Below are positions 1-8,474 of a DNA stretch of 64,000 nucleotides, one piece after another. Both the position numbers and the translations under genes were made by a program. A model generated the notes under the pieces. That model searched no databases, was not told the origin of the DNA, and saw nothing but the letters and a program-made list of their open reading frames with translations. Source of the stretch: Amycolatopsis acididurans (GTDB lineage Bacteria > Actinomycetota > Actinomycetes > Mycobacteriales > Pseudonocardiaceae); NCBI RefSeq assembly GCF_012328925.1, contig NZ_JAAXLS010000030.1, forward strand, positions 1 to 64,000. Reading direction: 5' to 3'. Each line of letters opens with the position of its first letter. The stretch's first letter is position 1.

Positions 1-308
1 CGGGGGGGTCGTCGGGTTGCGTTCGGGCGGGTTCCGTTCGGGCGGTGGTGGTCCGTCGGGCGGGCGGCGGTCGGTCGGAGCGCGACCGGGCGGCGGTCCT
101 GCGAACGATCGTCGGGGTGGGGGTCTGGTGTGTGGTCGGCTTCGCCCTCGTTGTTGGGTGGTTCGGGTGCCCTGGTAGCACCCATTCGGCTCCGCTTGCG
201 GCTACTCAGCGTTAGATTTGCTTGTGAATTTCACACTGAAGAGGGTGGCGGCGATGGGAGCGCGCTAGCGTGTGAAACGCACAGGACAACGGGCATGGGG
301 AGGTACGG
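1..308. other. Left-edge region without a convincing gene
   Basis: I see no gene I can support here. The first 130 bases are strongly G-rich on the plus strand and contain a short tandem repeat, GTTCGGGCGG at 21-30 and again at 36-45. Open frames crossing this stretch have arginine/serine-rich shadow compositions. The right part, from about 190, becomes more AT-rich and holds two small palindromes that look like promoter-proximal regulatory DNA for the gene starting at 309. Confidence 0.5.
223..283. promoter_or_regulatory. Pair of TGTG-N5-CACA palindromes upstream of the 309 gene
   Basis: TGTGAATTTCACA (223-235) is a perfect palindrome around a central T, and TGTGAAACGCACA (271-283) keeps the same TGTG/CACA arms and 13-base size. 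The sites are 48 bases apart and end 26 bases before the GTG start at 309. They are too short for a CRP/GlxR site (TGTGA-N6-TCACA). A binding role is inferred from the repetition only. Confidence 0.3.
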
Positions 309-1616
309 GTGCGACTCGTGCGCTTGGCGCCACAGCCGTCCCGCGTCGCCGAGGACATTCGCGCCGCGGTGGCCTCGCTGGGCAAGGGCAGCGAGGTCGC
401 CGGGGGGATCGCACTCGCGGGCGTGCGGCCCTTGCCGTTCCCGCACACCTTCGACGCCGTCCTGGTCCTGCCGCGCGGCGTGCTGATCGTGCTCGGGGTG
501 GACCTGCCCGAACCCGTGATGCGGCTCGAGGCACCGCTGACCGGTCCGTGGAAGGCCGACGGCTGGCCGGTGAAACCCGACGACAAGGCCGTCAACCCCG
601 CGACGCACAAGCTCGCGCTCGCCGAGTCGTTGCGCAAACACCTCAAGCCGATGGGCGTACCGGTCGGCACCGTCCTCGCGGTCGGGCCGTTCGTGGACCA
701 GGTCGACCAGCCCGCCGCCGACGCCGCCGGGATGGTCCGGGTCCTGCACCCCACCGCCACCAGCATGCTCGCCGCGGTCGTCTCCCTCGCCTCCGCACCG
801 AAACCTTGCACGATCGACGAAGCCCGCGCTCAACTGAAGCTGCTCGCGCCCGACGCCCCCGAGATCACCGCCGAGACGCTGGCGGCCGAGGGCTTCAGCC
901 GTGACGCGCCGACCGTCACGCTGCCGAAGGTGCCCGCGCAAGCGCCGAAGGCCACCCCGCCCAAACCGATCGAGATCACCACGCCGGTGCCCAAGGTGAT
1001 CGCCGCGGCGCCGGTCCGCCCCACCGCGGCCCGGCCGTCGAAGACGGTCCGCTGGCTGCCGCTCGGCGCCATCGGCATGCTCGCCGTGCTGCTCGTGGTC
1101 GCGATCGTGCTGGCGACCACCGGCGGGGACAGCGGCGATCAGCAGGCCGCCCCGGCGAACCAGGACACGCCCGCCGTCCAGGTCGTCAACGGCATCCAGT
1201 TCATCGAGCGTGCCTCCGCCTCCGACTCCGAATGCGCCTCGCACGCGTTCGGCGACGTGCAGGCCAGCCTGCAGCGCTCCGGCTGCGTGGCCATCAAACG
1301 CGGCAGCTACGAGGCGACGACGGACGGCAAGCCCGCCGCCGTGGCGATCGCCGTCATCACGTTCGCCAACGAGGAGACCGCCCGCGAATTCAAGAAGGTC
1401 GCCGACGAACCCGGCGGCGGCGGGATCGCCGACATCGCGAGCGAAACCGGGAAATGGCCGCGCAAACCGGATTTCGACGGCGCGGCCTACGTGAGTGCGG
1501 TGCAGGGCGGCGTGGTGCGCCTGGTGCTGGTGGCCTGGTTCGACGAGGCCTCCAGCAGCAGCGACCCCGGACTGATGCGCACCGCTCACGCCGCCGCCGC
1601 CATGCAGATCACCTAA
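309..1616 (+). CDS. Hypothetical single-pass membrane protein
   Basis: Predicted 435-residue protein I cannot assign to a named family. Residues 1-195 form a compact globular part rich in short beta-strand-like segments (FDAVLVLPRGVLIVLGVD near residue 48). A Pro/Ala/Lys linker follows at about 197-250, then one hydrophobic helix at about 251-273 (WLPLGAIGMLAVLLVVAIVL) and an exported-looking C-terminal domain of about 160 residues containing two cysteines. With no signal peptide and one internal helix, a cytoplasmic N-domain and an outside C-domain is the likely topology. The GTG start follows GGGGAGG by five bases. The gene converges on the flavoprotein gene and the two stop codons overlap (1613-1616). 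Confidence 0.7.
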   Translation: MRLVRLAPQPSRVAEDIRAAVASLGKGSEVAGGIALAGVRPLPFPHTFDAVLVLPRGVLIVLGVDLPEPVMRLEAPLTGPWKADGWPVKPDDKAVNPATHKLALAESLRKHLKPMGVPVGTVLAVGPFVDQVDQPAADAAGMVRVLHPTATSMLAAVVSLASAPKPCTIDEARAQLKLLAPDAPEITAETLAAEGFSRDAPTVTLPKVPAQAPKATPPKPIEITTPVPKVIAAAPVRPTAARPSKTVRWLPLGAIGMLAVLLVVAIVLATTGGDSGDQQAAPANQDTPAVQVVNGIQFIERASASDSECASHAFGDVQASLQRSGCVAIKRGSYEATTDGKPAAVAIAVITFANEETAREFKKVADEPGGGGIADIASETGKWPRKPDFDGAAYVSAVQGGVVRLVLVAWFDEASSSSDPGLMRTAHAAAAMQIT

Positions 1617-3007
1617 AGCCCATACGTCTCCAGCAGGCGGAGCCAGACCTCGCTGATGGTCGGGAACGCCGGCACCGCGTGCCACAGGCGCCGCAGCGGT
1701 ACCTCGCCGACGATCGCGATCGTCGCGGAATGCAGTAGTTCGGCGACGTCCTGGCCGACGAACGTGACACCGACGATCACCTCGCGCTCGGTGTCCACCA
1801 CCATCCGCGCCTTACCCGTGTAGCCGTCCGCGTGCAGCGCCGAACCCGCCACCGCGATGTCGATGTCGACGACCCGATGCGGTTCGCCCTCGACCGGACC
1901 CGCGACCCCGACCGAGGCCACCTCGGGATCGGTGAAGATCACCTGCGGAACGGCGTGGTGATCGGCCGTGCTCGTGAAACCGCTCCACGGTGCGGCCTCG
2001 ACCTGTCCGCCCGCGGCCCGGGCCGCGATCACGTCGCCGACGGCGCGCGCCGCGTACTTGCCCTGGTGCGTCAGCGGCGCCCGGCCGGTCACGTCACCCG
2101 CCGCGTACAACCAGTCACCGTCCACATCGGACACACGGCCGGTGTCGTCCACGGTGAGCGGCGAACCGGGTTCGAGTCCGATCACCTCGAGCCCGAGGTC
2201 GTCGGTCGCCGGGCGGCGGCCGGTGGCCACGAGCAGACGATCCACGGTGAGCGTCTCGCCGCCCTTGAGTTCGAGCACCGCGGCACCGTCGGCAGCGGTG
2301 GCCTCGACCAATCCCGAGTTCGCGTGCAACCGCACGCCGTCGGCACGCAGTCCCTCGGCGACCGCGTCGCCGGCGAAGTCCGCGTACTTGGGCAGCGGCC
2401 GCGGACCGGTCAGGATCAGCCACACGTCGGAGCCCAGCCGCGCCCACGCCTGCGCCATCTCCACCCCGACCACGCCACCACCGAGCACGGCCAGCCGTGG
2501 CGGAACTTCGCTGGCCGACGTCGCGTCGCGGGAAGTCCAGGTCGGCACGTCGGCAAGGCCGGGAATGCCCGGCGTCTTCGGCACGCTGCCGCTGCACACC
2601 ACGACCGCGTGCGCCGCACGAAGCACCCGGTCTTCGTCCACAGTGACTTCTCGCTCACCGGTAATGCGCGCGTGACCGCGTACGGTTTCGATTCCCGCGC
2701 CCTGTGCCCATTTGACCTGACTCGAATCGTCGAGGTTGTGCGTGAACGAGTCGCGGCGCTCGAACACGGCGGCCGGGTCGAGCGGCCGCGCGGCATCCAC
2801 CCCGGGCACGCGTCTCGCGGCGGCGAGCACGTTTCCCGGACGCAGTAAGGCTTTACTCGGAATACACGCCCAGTACGAGCACTCGCCGCCGAAACGTTCG
2901 TGGTCCACCAGAGCGGTTTTGAGCCCACCTCGCACCGCGCGATCGGCGGCGTTCTCGCCGACCGGGCCGCCGCCGATCACCACTACGTCATAAGCCTCTT
3001 CAGTCAT
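1613..3007 (-). CDS. NAD(P)/FAD disulfide-reductase-family flavoprotein
   Basis: 464-residue member of the dihydrolipoamide dehydrogenase/mercuric reductase fold. The N-terminal FAD site is GGGPVG near residue 12, followed by a redox disulfide C43-x4-C48 inside GGECSYWACIPSK. A second nucleotide-binding stretch, LGGGVVGVEMA, lies mid-protein, then an ATG-type FAD motif and the C-terminal dimerisation domain. The usual catalytic HPTxSE is here FPTISE: Phe448 stands where the His base belongs while Glu453 is kept. Another His (443) lies just upstream. It may therefore not be a true lipoamide dehydrogenase. The ATG start lacks a clear ribosome site; leaderless translation is possible. It is divergent from lsr2 across 83 bases. 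Confidence 0.85.
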   Translation of the reverse strand: MTEEAYDVVVIGGGPVGENAADRAVRGGLKTALVDHERFGGECSYWACIPSKALLRPGNVLAAARRVPGVDAARPLDPAAVFERRDSFTHNLDDSSQVKWAQGAGIETVRGHARITGEREVTVDEDRVLRAAHAVVVCSGSVPKTPGIPGLADVPTWTSRDATSASEVPPRLAVLGGGVVGVEMAQAWARLGSDVWLILTGPRPLPKYADFAGDAVAEGLRADGVRLHANSGLVEATAADGAAVLELKGGETLTVDRLLVATGRRPATDDLGLEVIGLEPGSPLTVDDTGRVSDVDGDWLYAAGDVTGRAPLTHQGKYAARAVGDVIAARAAGGQVEAAPWSGFTSTADHHAVPQVIFTDPEVASVGVAGPVEGEPHRVVDIDIAVAGSALHADGYTGKARMVVDTEREVIVGVTFVGQDVAELLHSATIAIVGEVPLRRLWHAVPAFPTISEVWLRLLETYGL

Positions 3008-3090
3008 TACGCCAGCGCACACCAGGCAGGCGCGGCACGCAACCCGGGAAGGTATTCTGCCCGCAGTATCTGCAAGTACGGGAGGTTTCG

Positions 3091-3750
3091 GTGGCCAAGA
3101 ACACCGCGGTGCAACTACTGGACGACCTGAACGGCGAACTGGCCCAGGAGCAGGTCCGGTTCCGCCTTGACGGTGTCGACTACGACATCGATCTCTCCGA
3201 CGACAACGCCGAAAGCCTGCGGGAGATCCTGGCGCCCTATGTCGAGCACGGTCGTCGCACCGGTGGTCGCAAGCGCCAGCCGCGCCGTCTCGCGCCGCCG
3301 ACCCCGAAGCGTCGTGGCCGCGCCGCCGCGAAACCGGCGAAGGCAGCCAAAACCGAAGAAAAGCCCGTCCGTAAACGCGCCACCACCACAAAGACCGCGG
3401 CGGCCAGCAAAACCGCGGCACCCAAGGCCGCGAGCGCGAAAGCCAGCGCCACCAAGGCAAAAGCCCCGGTGAAGAAGACCGCGGCCAAACCGGCTGCCGC
3501 GAAACCGGCTGCCGCGAAAGCGGCGCCGAAGACCGGCACGACGAAATCCACGGCGGCGGCGAAGACGGCTTCCGCGAAATCCGCGCCGGCCGCGAAGACT
3601 TCCGCGAAATCGACGGCCGCGAAGTCCACCGGCACCAAGGCCGCCGCGAAGAAGCCCGCCGCGGCGAAAAAGACGAACACCGCCGAGAAGGCTTCCCGTC
3701 GCACCCCGCGCAAGGCGCCGCCGGTCGTCTTCTCCGCCGCCGAGAACTGA
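3091..3750 (+). CDS. lsr2: Lsr2-family nucleoid protein with histone-H1-like tail
   Basis: 219 residues, about twice the usual Lsr2 length of roughly 110. Residues 1-55 match the Lsr2 dimerisation domain (AVQLLDDLNGELAQEQVRF, then a DGVDYDIDLSD segment). The normal C-terminal DNA-binding fold with its conserved tryptophan is missing. It is replaced by a basic segment carrying one RGR AT-hook-like core (KRRGRAAAKPAK, near residue 75) and then about 130 residues of Ala/Lys/Pro/Thr repeats like histone H1 or the HupB tail. The GTG start sits six bases after GGGAGG. Likely role: xenogeneic silencing or chromosome compaction. A bidirectional terminator follows. TATTCT at 3053-3058 could be its -10 element. 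Confidence 0.88.
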   Translation: MAKNTAVQLLDDLNGELAQEQVRFRLDGVDYDIDLSDDNAESLREILAPYVEHGRRTGGRKRQPRRLAPPTPKRRGRAAAKPAKAAKTEEKPVRKRATTTKTAAASKTAAPKAASAKASATKAKAPVKKTAAKPAAAKPAAAKAAPKTGTTKSTAAAKTASAKSAPAAKTSAKSTAAKSTGTKAAAKKPAAAKKTNTAEKASRRTPRKAPPVVFSAAEN

Positions 3751-3765
3751 CCCTCGAACGAGAAG

Positions 3766-3798
3766 AACCCCTCCTTCGGTAATCGCGAAGGAGGGGTT
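3766..3798. terminator. Bidirectional rho-independent terminator between lsr2 and pntB
   Basis: Perfect 13-bp stem (AACCCCTCCTTCG at 3766-3778 with its complement at 3786-3798) around a 7-base loop, ending in TTTT on the plus strand and preceded by an A-rich tract that serves the minus strand. It lies between the convergent lsr2 and pntB genes. Confidence 0.9.
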
Positions 3799-3820
3799 TT
3801 CTTGTGCCGGAACCGGCAGG

Positions 3821-5206
3821 TCAGAGCGTCTTCAACTCTTCGACGATTTCACCGACGGACGTTTTGGCGTCACCGAAGAGCATCGCCGTCTTGGGATCGT
3901 AGAACAGATCGTTGTCGATCCCGGCGAAACCGGAGTTCATCGAGCGTTTCAGCACGATGACGGATCGGCTCGCGGTCACGTCCAGAATCGGCATTCCGTA
4001 AATGGGCGAGTTCGGATCGCTGCGCGCGGCGGGATTGGTGACGTCATTGGCGCCGATCACCAGCGCCACATCGGTCTGCGCGAACTCCGAGTTGATCTCG
4101 TCCATTTCCTTGAGCTGTTCATAGGGCACATCGGCCTCGGCGAGCAGCACGTTCATATGTCCCGGCATCCGGCCGGCCACGGGGTGAATCGCGTAATTCA
4201 CCGTGATTCCCTTGGTCTCCAGCAACTGCGCCATTTCCCGCACGGCGTGCTGCGCCTGTGCGACGGCCATACCGTAGCCCGGCACGACCACCACCTTGCT
4301 GGCGTAGGCCATCTGGATCGCCGCGTCGGCCGCGCCCGTGCTGCGCACCGGCCGGGCTTCCTTCGTACCGGTGGCCGCGATCGCCGTCGTCCCGCCGAAG
4401 CCGCCGGCGACGATCGCCGGAATGGACCGGTTCATCGCCTTGGCCATCAGGTTGGTCAGGATCGAACCGGACGCGCCGACGATCATGCCCGCGACGATGA
4501 GCGCCGTGTTCTGCAGCGCGAGACCCATCGCCGCCGCGGAAAGGCCGGTGAACGCGTTCAGCAACGAGATCACCACGGGCATGTCGGCACCACCGATCGG
4601 CAGCACCACCATCAGGCCGAGTACTGCCGCCGCGATGAGCACCAGGATCATCAGCAACTCGATCTCCGCACCGGAGATGATCGCGATCGCACAGCCGACC
4701 GCGGCGAGCAGGAGAACGATGTTCAACGGCTGCTGCGCCTTGCGCAGGGTGATCGGCCGCCCCGGCAGGATTTCCTGGAGCTTGCCGAAGGCGATCAGCG
4801 AACCCCAGAACGAGATCGAGCCGACGATCGCGGCGAACAGCGAGGCGATCGCCAGGTAGCGCGGCTCGTCGGCGTATCCGTGGCTGGTGCGGAACTCGAC
4901 CCACGCGATGAGCGCGACCGCGCCGCCGCCGACGCCGTTGAACAGCGCGACCATCTGCGGCATCGCGGTCATCTTCACCTTGCGCGCGGCGGGCACGCCG
5001 ATGAGCGCGCCGAGCACGACACCCAGCGCGATCAGCAGCCAGTTGCTCATACCCGGGGTCAGCAGGGTCGCGACGACCGCGATCCCCATGCCGACCGCGG
5101 CGATCCAGTTGCCGCGTACCGCGGTGCGCGGACCGGTCAGGCCCATCAGGCCGTAGATGAAAAGGGCGAACGCGATGATGTAGAGAACGCCGATGAGACT
5201 CGTCAC
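3821..5206 (-). CDS. pntB: NAD(P) transhydrogenase subunit beta
   Basis: 461 residues, the usual PntB size. The first two thirds are a chain of hydrophobic helices (TSLIGVLYIIAFALFIYGL onward) that form the proton channel. The C-terminal third is the NADP-binding domain III, with VVVPGYGMAVAQAQHAV and GANDVTNPAARSDPNSPIYG. The complex uses the proton motive force to reduce NADP+ with NADH. The GTG start at 5206 overlaps the pntAB stop as GTGA; longer frames starting further upstream would run through pntAB and are not used. Last gene of the minus-strand pntAA-pntAB-pntB operon. Confidence 0.95.
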   Translation of the reverse strand: MTSLIGVLYIIAFALFIYGLMGLTGPRTAVRGNWIAAVGMGIAVVATLLTPGMSNWLLIALGVVLGALIGVPAARKVKMTAMPQMVALFNGVGGGAVALIAWVEFRTSHGYADEPRYLAIASLFAAIVGSISFWGSLIAFGKLQEILPGRPITLRKAQQPLNIVLLLAAVGCAIAIISGAEIELLMILVLIAAAVLGLMVVLPIGGADMPVVISLLNAFTGLSAAAMGLALQNTALIVAGMIVGASGSILTNLMAKAMNRSIPAIVAGGFGGTTAIAATGTKEARPVRSTGAADAAIQMAYASKVVVVPGYGMAVAQAQHAVREMAQLLETKGITVNYAIHPVAGRMPGHMNVLLAEADVPYEQLKEMDEINSEFAQTDVALVIGANDVTNPAARSDPNSPIYGMPILDVTASRSVIVLKRSMNSGFAGIDNDLFYDPKTAMLFGDAKTSVGEIVEELKTL

Positions 5207-5502
5207 TTGGCGTCCTCTTTCTCGGTCTTCTTGCCCTTGAACATCGCGAGCATCCGGTCGGTGACGAGGAACCCGCCGACGACGTTGATCGTGCCGAACG
5301 CGATCGCGATCACCAGCAGCACCTTGTTCAGCACCCCGTCGGCGCCGAGGCCGAGCACGATGAGCCCGCCGAGCAGCACGATTCCGTGGATCGCGTTGGT
5401 TCCCGACATCAGCGGGGTGTGCAAGGTGTTGGGCACCTTGGAGATCACCGCGAATCCGACGAACCCGGCCAGCACCAGGATCGCCAGGCTTCCGATCAGC
5501 AT
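5203..5502 (-). CDS. pntAB: NAD(P) transhydrogenase subunit alpha part 2 (membrane)
   Basis: 99 residues with three hydrophobic helices (LIGSLAILVLAGFVGFAVIS; AIHGIVLLGGLIVLGLGA; LLVIAIAFGTINVVGGFLVT) and a basic cytoplasmic end. This matches the membrane half of PntA, which is a separate gene in many actinobacteria and alphaproteobacteria. The start overlaps the upstream pntAA stop by one base (TGATG) and the stop overlaps the pntB start, so the three subunits are translationally coupled. Confidence 0.95.
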   Translation of the reverse strand: MLIGSLAILVLAGFVGFAVISKVPNTLHTPLMSGTNAIHGIVLLGGLIVLGLGADGVLNKVLLVIAIAFGTINVVGGFLVTDRMLAMFKGKKTEKEDAK

Positions 5503-6602
5503 CAGGCTGTTCCCTTCTCACGCCCGGCGACGCACGCACCGGCGACGATCTCGTCGGTGAAGTCGATGGCGAGCCTGCCCTCGGCGTCCACCAGCAGCTC
5601 GACCAGTTCGGTGAGGTTGCGCGCGTACAACTCGCTGGCGTGCCCCGGCATCTCGGCGGCGAGGTTGAACGGCGAACAGATCGTCACGTCGTGATGGACG
5701 ACCTCCAGGCCCGGCAGGGTCAGCTCGCAGTTGCCGCCCGTCTCTCCGGCCAGGTCCACCACCACGCCGCCCGCCGGCATCCCGCGCACGGCCTCGGCGG
5801 TGACCAGCTTCGGCGCCCGGCGCCCCGGCACGAGTGCCGTGGTGATGACGACGTCGAACTTCGTGGTCGCCTCGGTCAGCCTGCGCTTCTGCTCTTCGCG
5901 TTCCTCTTCGGTCAGCTCGCGCGCGTAGCCGCCCTCACCGACGGCCTCGATGCCGAGGTCGAGCCACTGTGCGCCGACCGAGCGCACCTGGTCGGCCACC
6001 TCGGGGCGGACGTCGTAGCCGGTCGGCTGGGCGCCGAGCCGTTTCGCGGTGGCCAGCGCCTGCAGCCCGGCGACACCGACGCCGAGCACCAGCACCTTGG
6101 CCGGTGGCACGGTGCCCGCGGCCGTGGTGAGCATCGGGAAGAACCGCGGCAGCTTCTGCGCAGCGAGCAGCACCGCGCGGTATCCGGCGACGCTGCTCTG
6201 CGAGGACAGGGCGTCCATCGCCTGCGCGCGCGTGATGCGCGGGATCGACTCGACGGCGAACGCGGTGATGCCTGCCTTGTCGAGCGCGGCGATGGCGTCC
6301 ACATCGGACAAGGGTTTGAGGAAACCGATGAGTACGGTGCCGGGCAGCAGGCGCGCGGCCTCCTCCTCGGTCGGCGCGGCCACTTTCAGCACGATCCGCG
6401 CGTCCCAGGCGTTGCCGACCTGCGCGCCCGCTTCCTCGAACGCCTCGTCGGCAAGCGAGGCGCCCTCGCCGGCCCCGGACTCCACGATGACCTTCAGGCC
6501 GCGCTTGACCAGGCGTTCGACCAGTTTGGGCACCAGCGCGACGCGTCTTTCCCCGGCAACGGACTCCCGTACGACGCCGACCGTCAACGGCTCGGTATCC
6601 AC
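5502..6602 (-). CDS. pntAA: NAD(P) transhydrogenase subunit alpha part 1 (NAD-binding)
   Basis: About 366 residues of the soluble NAD(H)-binding domain I, related to alanine dehydrogenase. Visible motifs are RESVAGERRVALVP near the N-terminus and the Rossmann segment VLVLGVGVAGLQALATAKRL followed by YDVRPEVADQVRSVGA. I place the start at the GTG at 6602 because AGGAGG lies eight bases upstream; a second GTG at 6623 would add seven residues and include that ribosome site. First gene of the operon; 79 bases separate it from the TetR gene upstream on the same strand. Confidence 0.93.
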   Translation of the reverse strand: MDTEPLTVGVVRESVAGERRVALVPKLVERLVKRGLKVIVESGAGEGASLADEAFEEAGAQVGNAWDARIVLKVAAPTEEEAARLLPGTVLIGFLKPLSDVDAIAALDKAGITAFAVESIPRITRAQAMDALSSQSSVAGYRAVLLAAQKLPRFFPMLTTAAGTVPPAKVLVLGVGVAGLQALATAKRLGAQPTGYDVRPEVADQVRSVGAQWLDLGIEAVGEGGYARELTEEEREEQKRRLTEATTKFDVVITTALVPGRRAPKLVTAEAVRGMPAGGVVVDLAGETGGNCELTLPGLEVVHHDVTICSPFNLAAEMPGHASELYARNLTELVELLVDAEGRLAIDFTDEIVAGACVAGREKGTA

Positions 6603-6681
6603 GCTGTCAACCTCCTGCTCCACCAGCGATGCCGCCGGATCGTCCCAGTTTTGTCAGGAAAGATCCAGCCCACCAGTGGAG

Positions 6682-7338
6682 TCAAGTCCGGCTGCGCCAG
6701 TGCGGTACGCCCAGAACGACGAGCCGAAGCTGTTTTTCCGCGATGCGGATGATCGTCTTGTCGGTTTCGACGTCGCCGGAACGCACTTCGAGCAGCTCCA
6801 CGACCGTCCCGAGCATGGCCGTGACCAGCAGGTCCGCCATCATGTGCAGATCTTCCGCCGACCATTCGCGCAGGTATTCGAACCGTGCCAGGTCGATGGC
6901 CAGGTCGCTGGAGAACAATTTGAGCTCGATCGCGATGGCGCGGGAAATCGCGCTCCCTCCGGCGTAGCGCTCCCGGGTCAGGAACCGGAAATGGTCTTCG
7001 TGTGCACGCACGTGTTCGTACAGTGTGCGCACCGAGGCGGAGATGATGTCGGTGGTGCGCCTGCGGTCGTCCCGCGCGGAGCGGAGCATGCCGCGCAGCG
7101 TGCGCACGGACTCGTTCACGAGCGCGACGCCCAGTTCCTCCATCGACGCGAAATGCCGGTAGAAGGCGGTGGGCACGATACCGGCCTCTTTGGTCACCTC
7201 GCGCAGCGACAGGCTCGCGAAGTTGCGGTCCGCCAGCAGTTTCAGCGCAGCGTCGAGCAGCGCGCGCCTTGTCCGTTCCTTGCGCTCGTGGCGCGTCACC
7301 GGTTCCGCCGTCACACCGATCAGCTTAGGTGCGTTCAC
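6682..7338 (-). CDS. FabR/DesT-like TetR regulator of fatty-acid desaturation
   Basis: About 218 residues. The N-terminal helix-turn-helix (ERKERTRRALLDAALKLLAD, then FASLSLREVTKEAGIVPTAF, then YRHFASMEELG) is very close to the FabR/DesT branch of TetR, which senses unsaturated/saturated acyl-CoA ratios and represses desaturase genes. It is divergently placed from a ferredoxin reductase/desaturase operon, the classic DesT arrangement, with an 18-bp palindrome between them. Start uncertain: GTG 7338 has a weak GAGGTG site, GTG 7314 is an alternative. Starts further upstream would enter the divergent gene. Confidence 0.85.
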   Translation of the reverse strand: MNAPKLIGVTAEPVTRHERKERTRRALLDAALKLLADRNFASLSLREVTKEAGIVPTAFYRHFASMEELGVALVNESVRTLRGMLRSARDDRRRTTDIISASVRTLYEHVRAHEDHFRFLTRERYAGGSAISRAIAIELKLFSSDLAIDLARFEYLREWSAEDLHMMADLLVTAMLGTVVELLEVRSGDVETDKTIIRIAEKQLRLVVLGVPHWRSRT

Positions 7339-7387
7339 CGTGTAGCCCACCTCACGTTGCCTGCCCCACTGGCTACCTCCACCATTG

Positions 7388-7405
7388 AGTGTACAGTTGT
7401 GCACT
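7388..7405. promoter_or_regulatory. Palindromic operator for the FabR/DesT-like regulator
   Basis: AGTGTACAGTTGTGCACT matches its own reverse complement at 14 of 18 positions (AGTG-ACA...TGT-CACT). It resembles the 18-bp sites used by FabR/DesT proteins. It lies just before the ribosome site (GTAGGAGGT) of the reductase gene, so bound repressor would block that operon and probably the regulator's own promoter. Confidence 0.65.
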
Positions 7406-7420
7406 GTAGGAGGTAACGCG

Positions 7421-8464
7421 ATGAGCAAACTCGCCTCGATCGCGGAAGCGCTGCTCACCCCGCACGGCATGGACCGCTACCTGGAACTGGTCGACCCGAT
7501 GCTGGTGCGCAGGGAAATCCGTGGCGTGGTCACGGATGTGCGCAGGCAGACGGCCGACACGGTGACGCTGACGCTGCGCCCGAGCCGGGCCTGGCGCGGT
7601 TTCACGGCGGGCCAGTACGTGCGGGTGTCCGTCGACATCGACGGCGTGCGGCGCACCCGCTGCTATTCACCGGCCGGTTCGCACCACCGCGACGGCCTGG
7701 AACTGACCATCAAGGCCGACCCGGACGGCCTCGTGTCACGGCACTTGTGGCGGAACGCGGAACCCGGGATGGTGCTCGGGCTGTCGCAGCCGGAGGGCCG
7801 GTTCACGTTGCCAACGCCACGCCCGGACCGCCTGGTCCTGATCAGCGGCGGCAGCGGGATCACGCCCGTGCTCTCGATGCTGCGCACGCTGGCGGACGAG
7901 AACTACCAGGGCGAGGTGGCGTTCGTGCACTACGCGAACACCGCCGAGGACGCGCTCTACCGCGAGGAACTGATTTACCGGGACACGGTGCTCGCCTACA
8001 CCCACGCCGACGGCGGCGACCTGCGAGGCTTCTTCTCGCGTGCGCACCTGGAAGCGGTCGCACCGTGGTACCGCACCGCGCAGACCTACGTGTGCGGACC
8101 GAAGCCGCTGATGGACTCGGTGCGTTCGGTGTACGAGGCCGATGGGTTGGGTGAACAACTGCACACCGAAGAGTTCACCCCGCCGGAGCTGACCTTCGAC
8201 ACCGCGAACGCGACCGGCCGGGTCCGGTTCGCGCACAGCGGCAAGGAGATCGACAACTCCGGACGGCCGCTGCTGGAACAGGCCGAGGACGCGGGCCTGA
8301 CCCCGGAACACGGCTGCCGCATGGGCATCTGCTTTTCCTGCACGAAGGTCAAGAACGCCGGAACGGTTCGCAACGCCATGTCGGGCGAACTGTCGAGCGA
8401 AGAGAACGAAGAAATCCAGCTGTGCATCTCCGTTCCGGTAGGGGACGTCGAGATCAACTGTTAG
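7421..8464 (+). CDS. Ferredoxin reductase, FAD/NAD(P)/2Fe-2S, desaturase partner
   Basis: 347-residue three-domain electron-transfer protein. Domain order: FAD-binding barrel with RCYSPAGS near residue 83, NAD(P)-binding domain with ISGGSGITPVLSMLR near 142, and a C-terminal plant-type ferredoxin domain with C297-x4-C-x2-C-x29-C (CRMGICFSC ... QLCIS). It is the same architecture as the Rv3230c-type oxidoreductase that feeds electrons to the DesA3 acyl desaturase in mycobacteria. Strong ribosome site GTAGGAGGT six bases before ATG. The next gene, ten bases on, is the desaturase. Confidence 0.93.
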   Translation: MSKLASIAEALLTPHGMDRYLELVDPMLVRREIRGVVTDVRRQTADTVTLTLRPSRAWRGFTAGQYVRVSVDIDGVRRTRCYSPAGSHHRDGLELTIKADPDGLVSRHLWRNAEPGMVLGLSQPEGRFTLPTPRPDRLVLISGGSGITPVLSMLRTLADENYQGEVAFVHYANTAEDALYREELIYRDTVLAYTHADGGDLRGFFSRAHLEAVAPWYRTAQTYVCGPKPLMDSVRSVYEADGLGEQLHTEEFTPPELTFDTANATGRVRFAHSGKEIDNSGRPLLEQAEDAGLTPEHGCRMGICFSCTKVKNAGTVRNAMSGELSSEENEEIQLCISVPVGDVEINC

Positions 8465-8474
8465 GAGCTCTGTC

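Noticed and set aside
223..235. CRP/GlxR-like site TGTGAATTTCACA
   Set aside because: Spacer is three bases, not six, between TGTGA and TCACA; kept only as an unassigned palindrome.
1613..3007. E3 subunit for the E1 alpha/beta pair
   Set aside because: Over 50 kb away and the catalytic His position is Phe.
4157..5560. Plus-strand frame opposite pntB
   Set aside because: Shadow of the transhydrogenase genes; no recognisable domain and poor composition.
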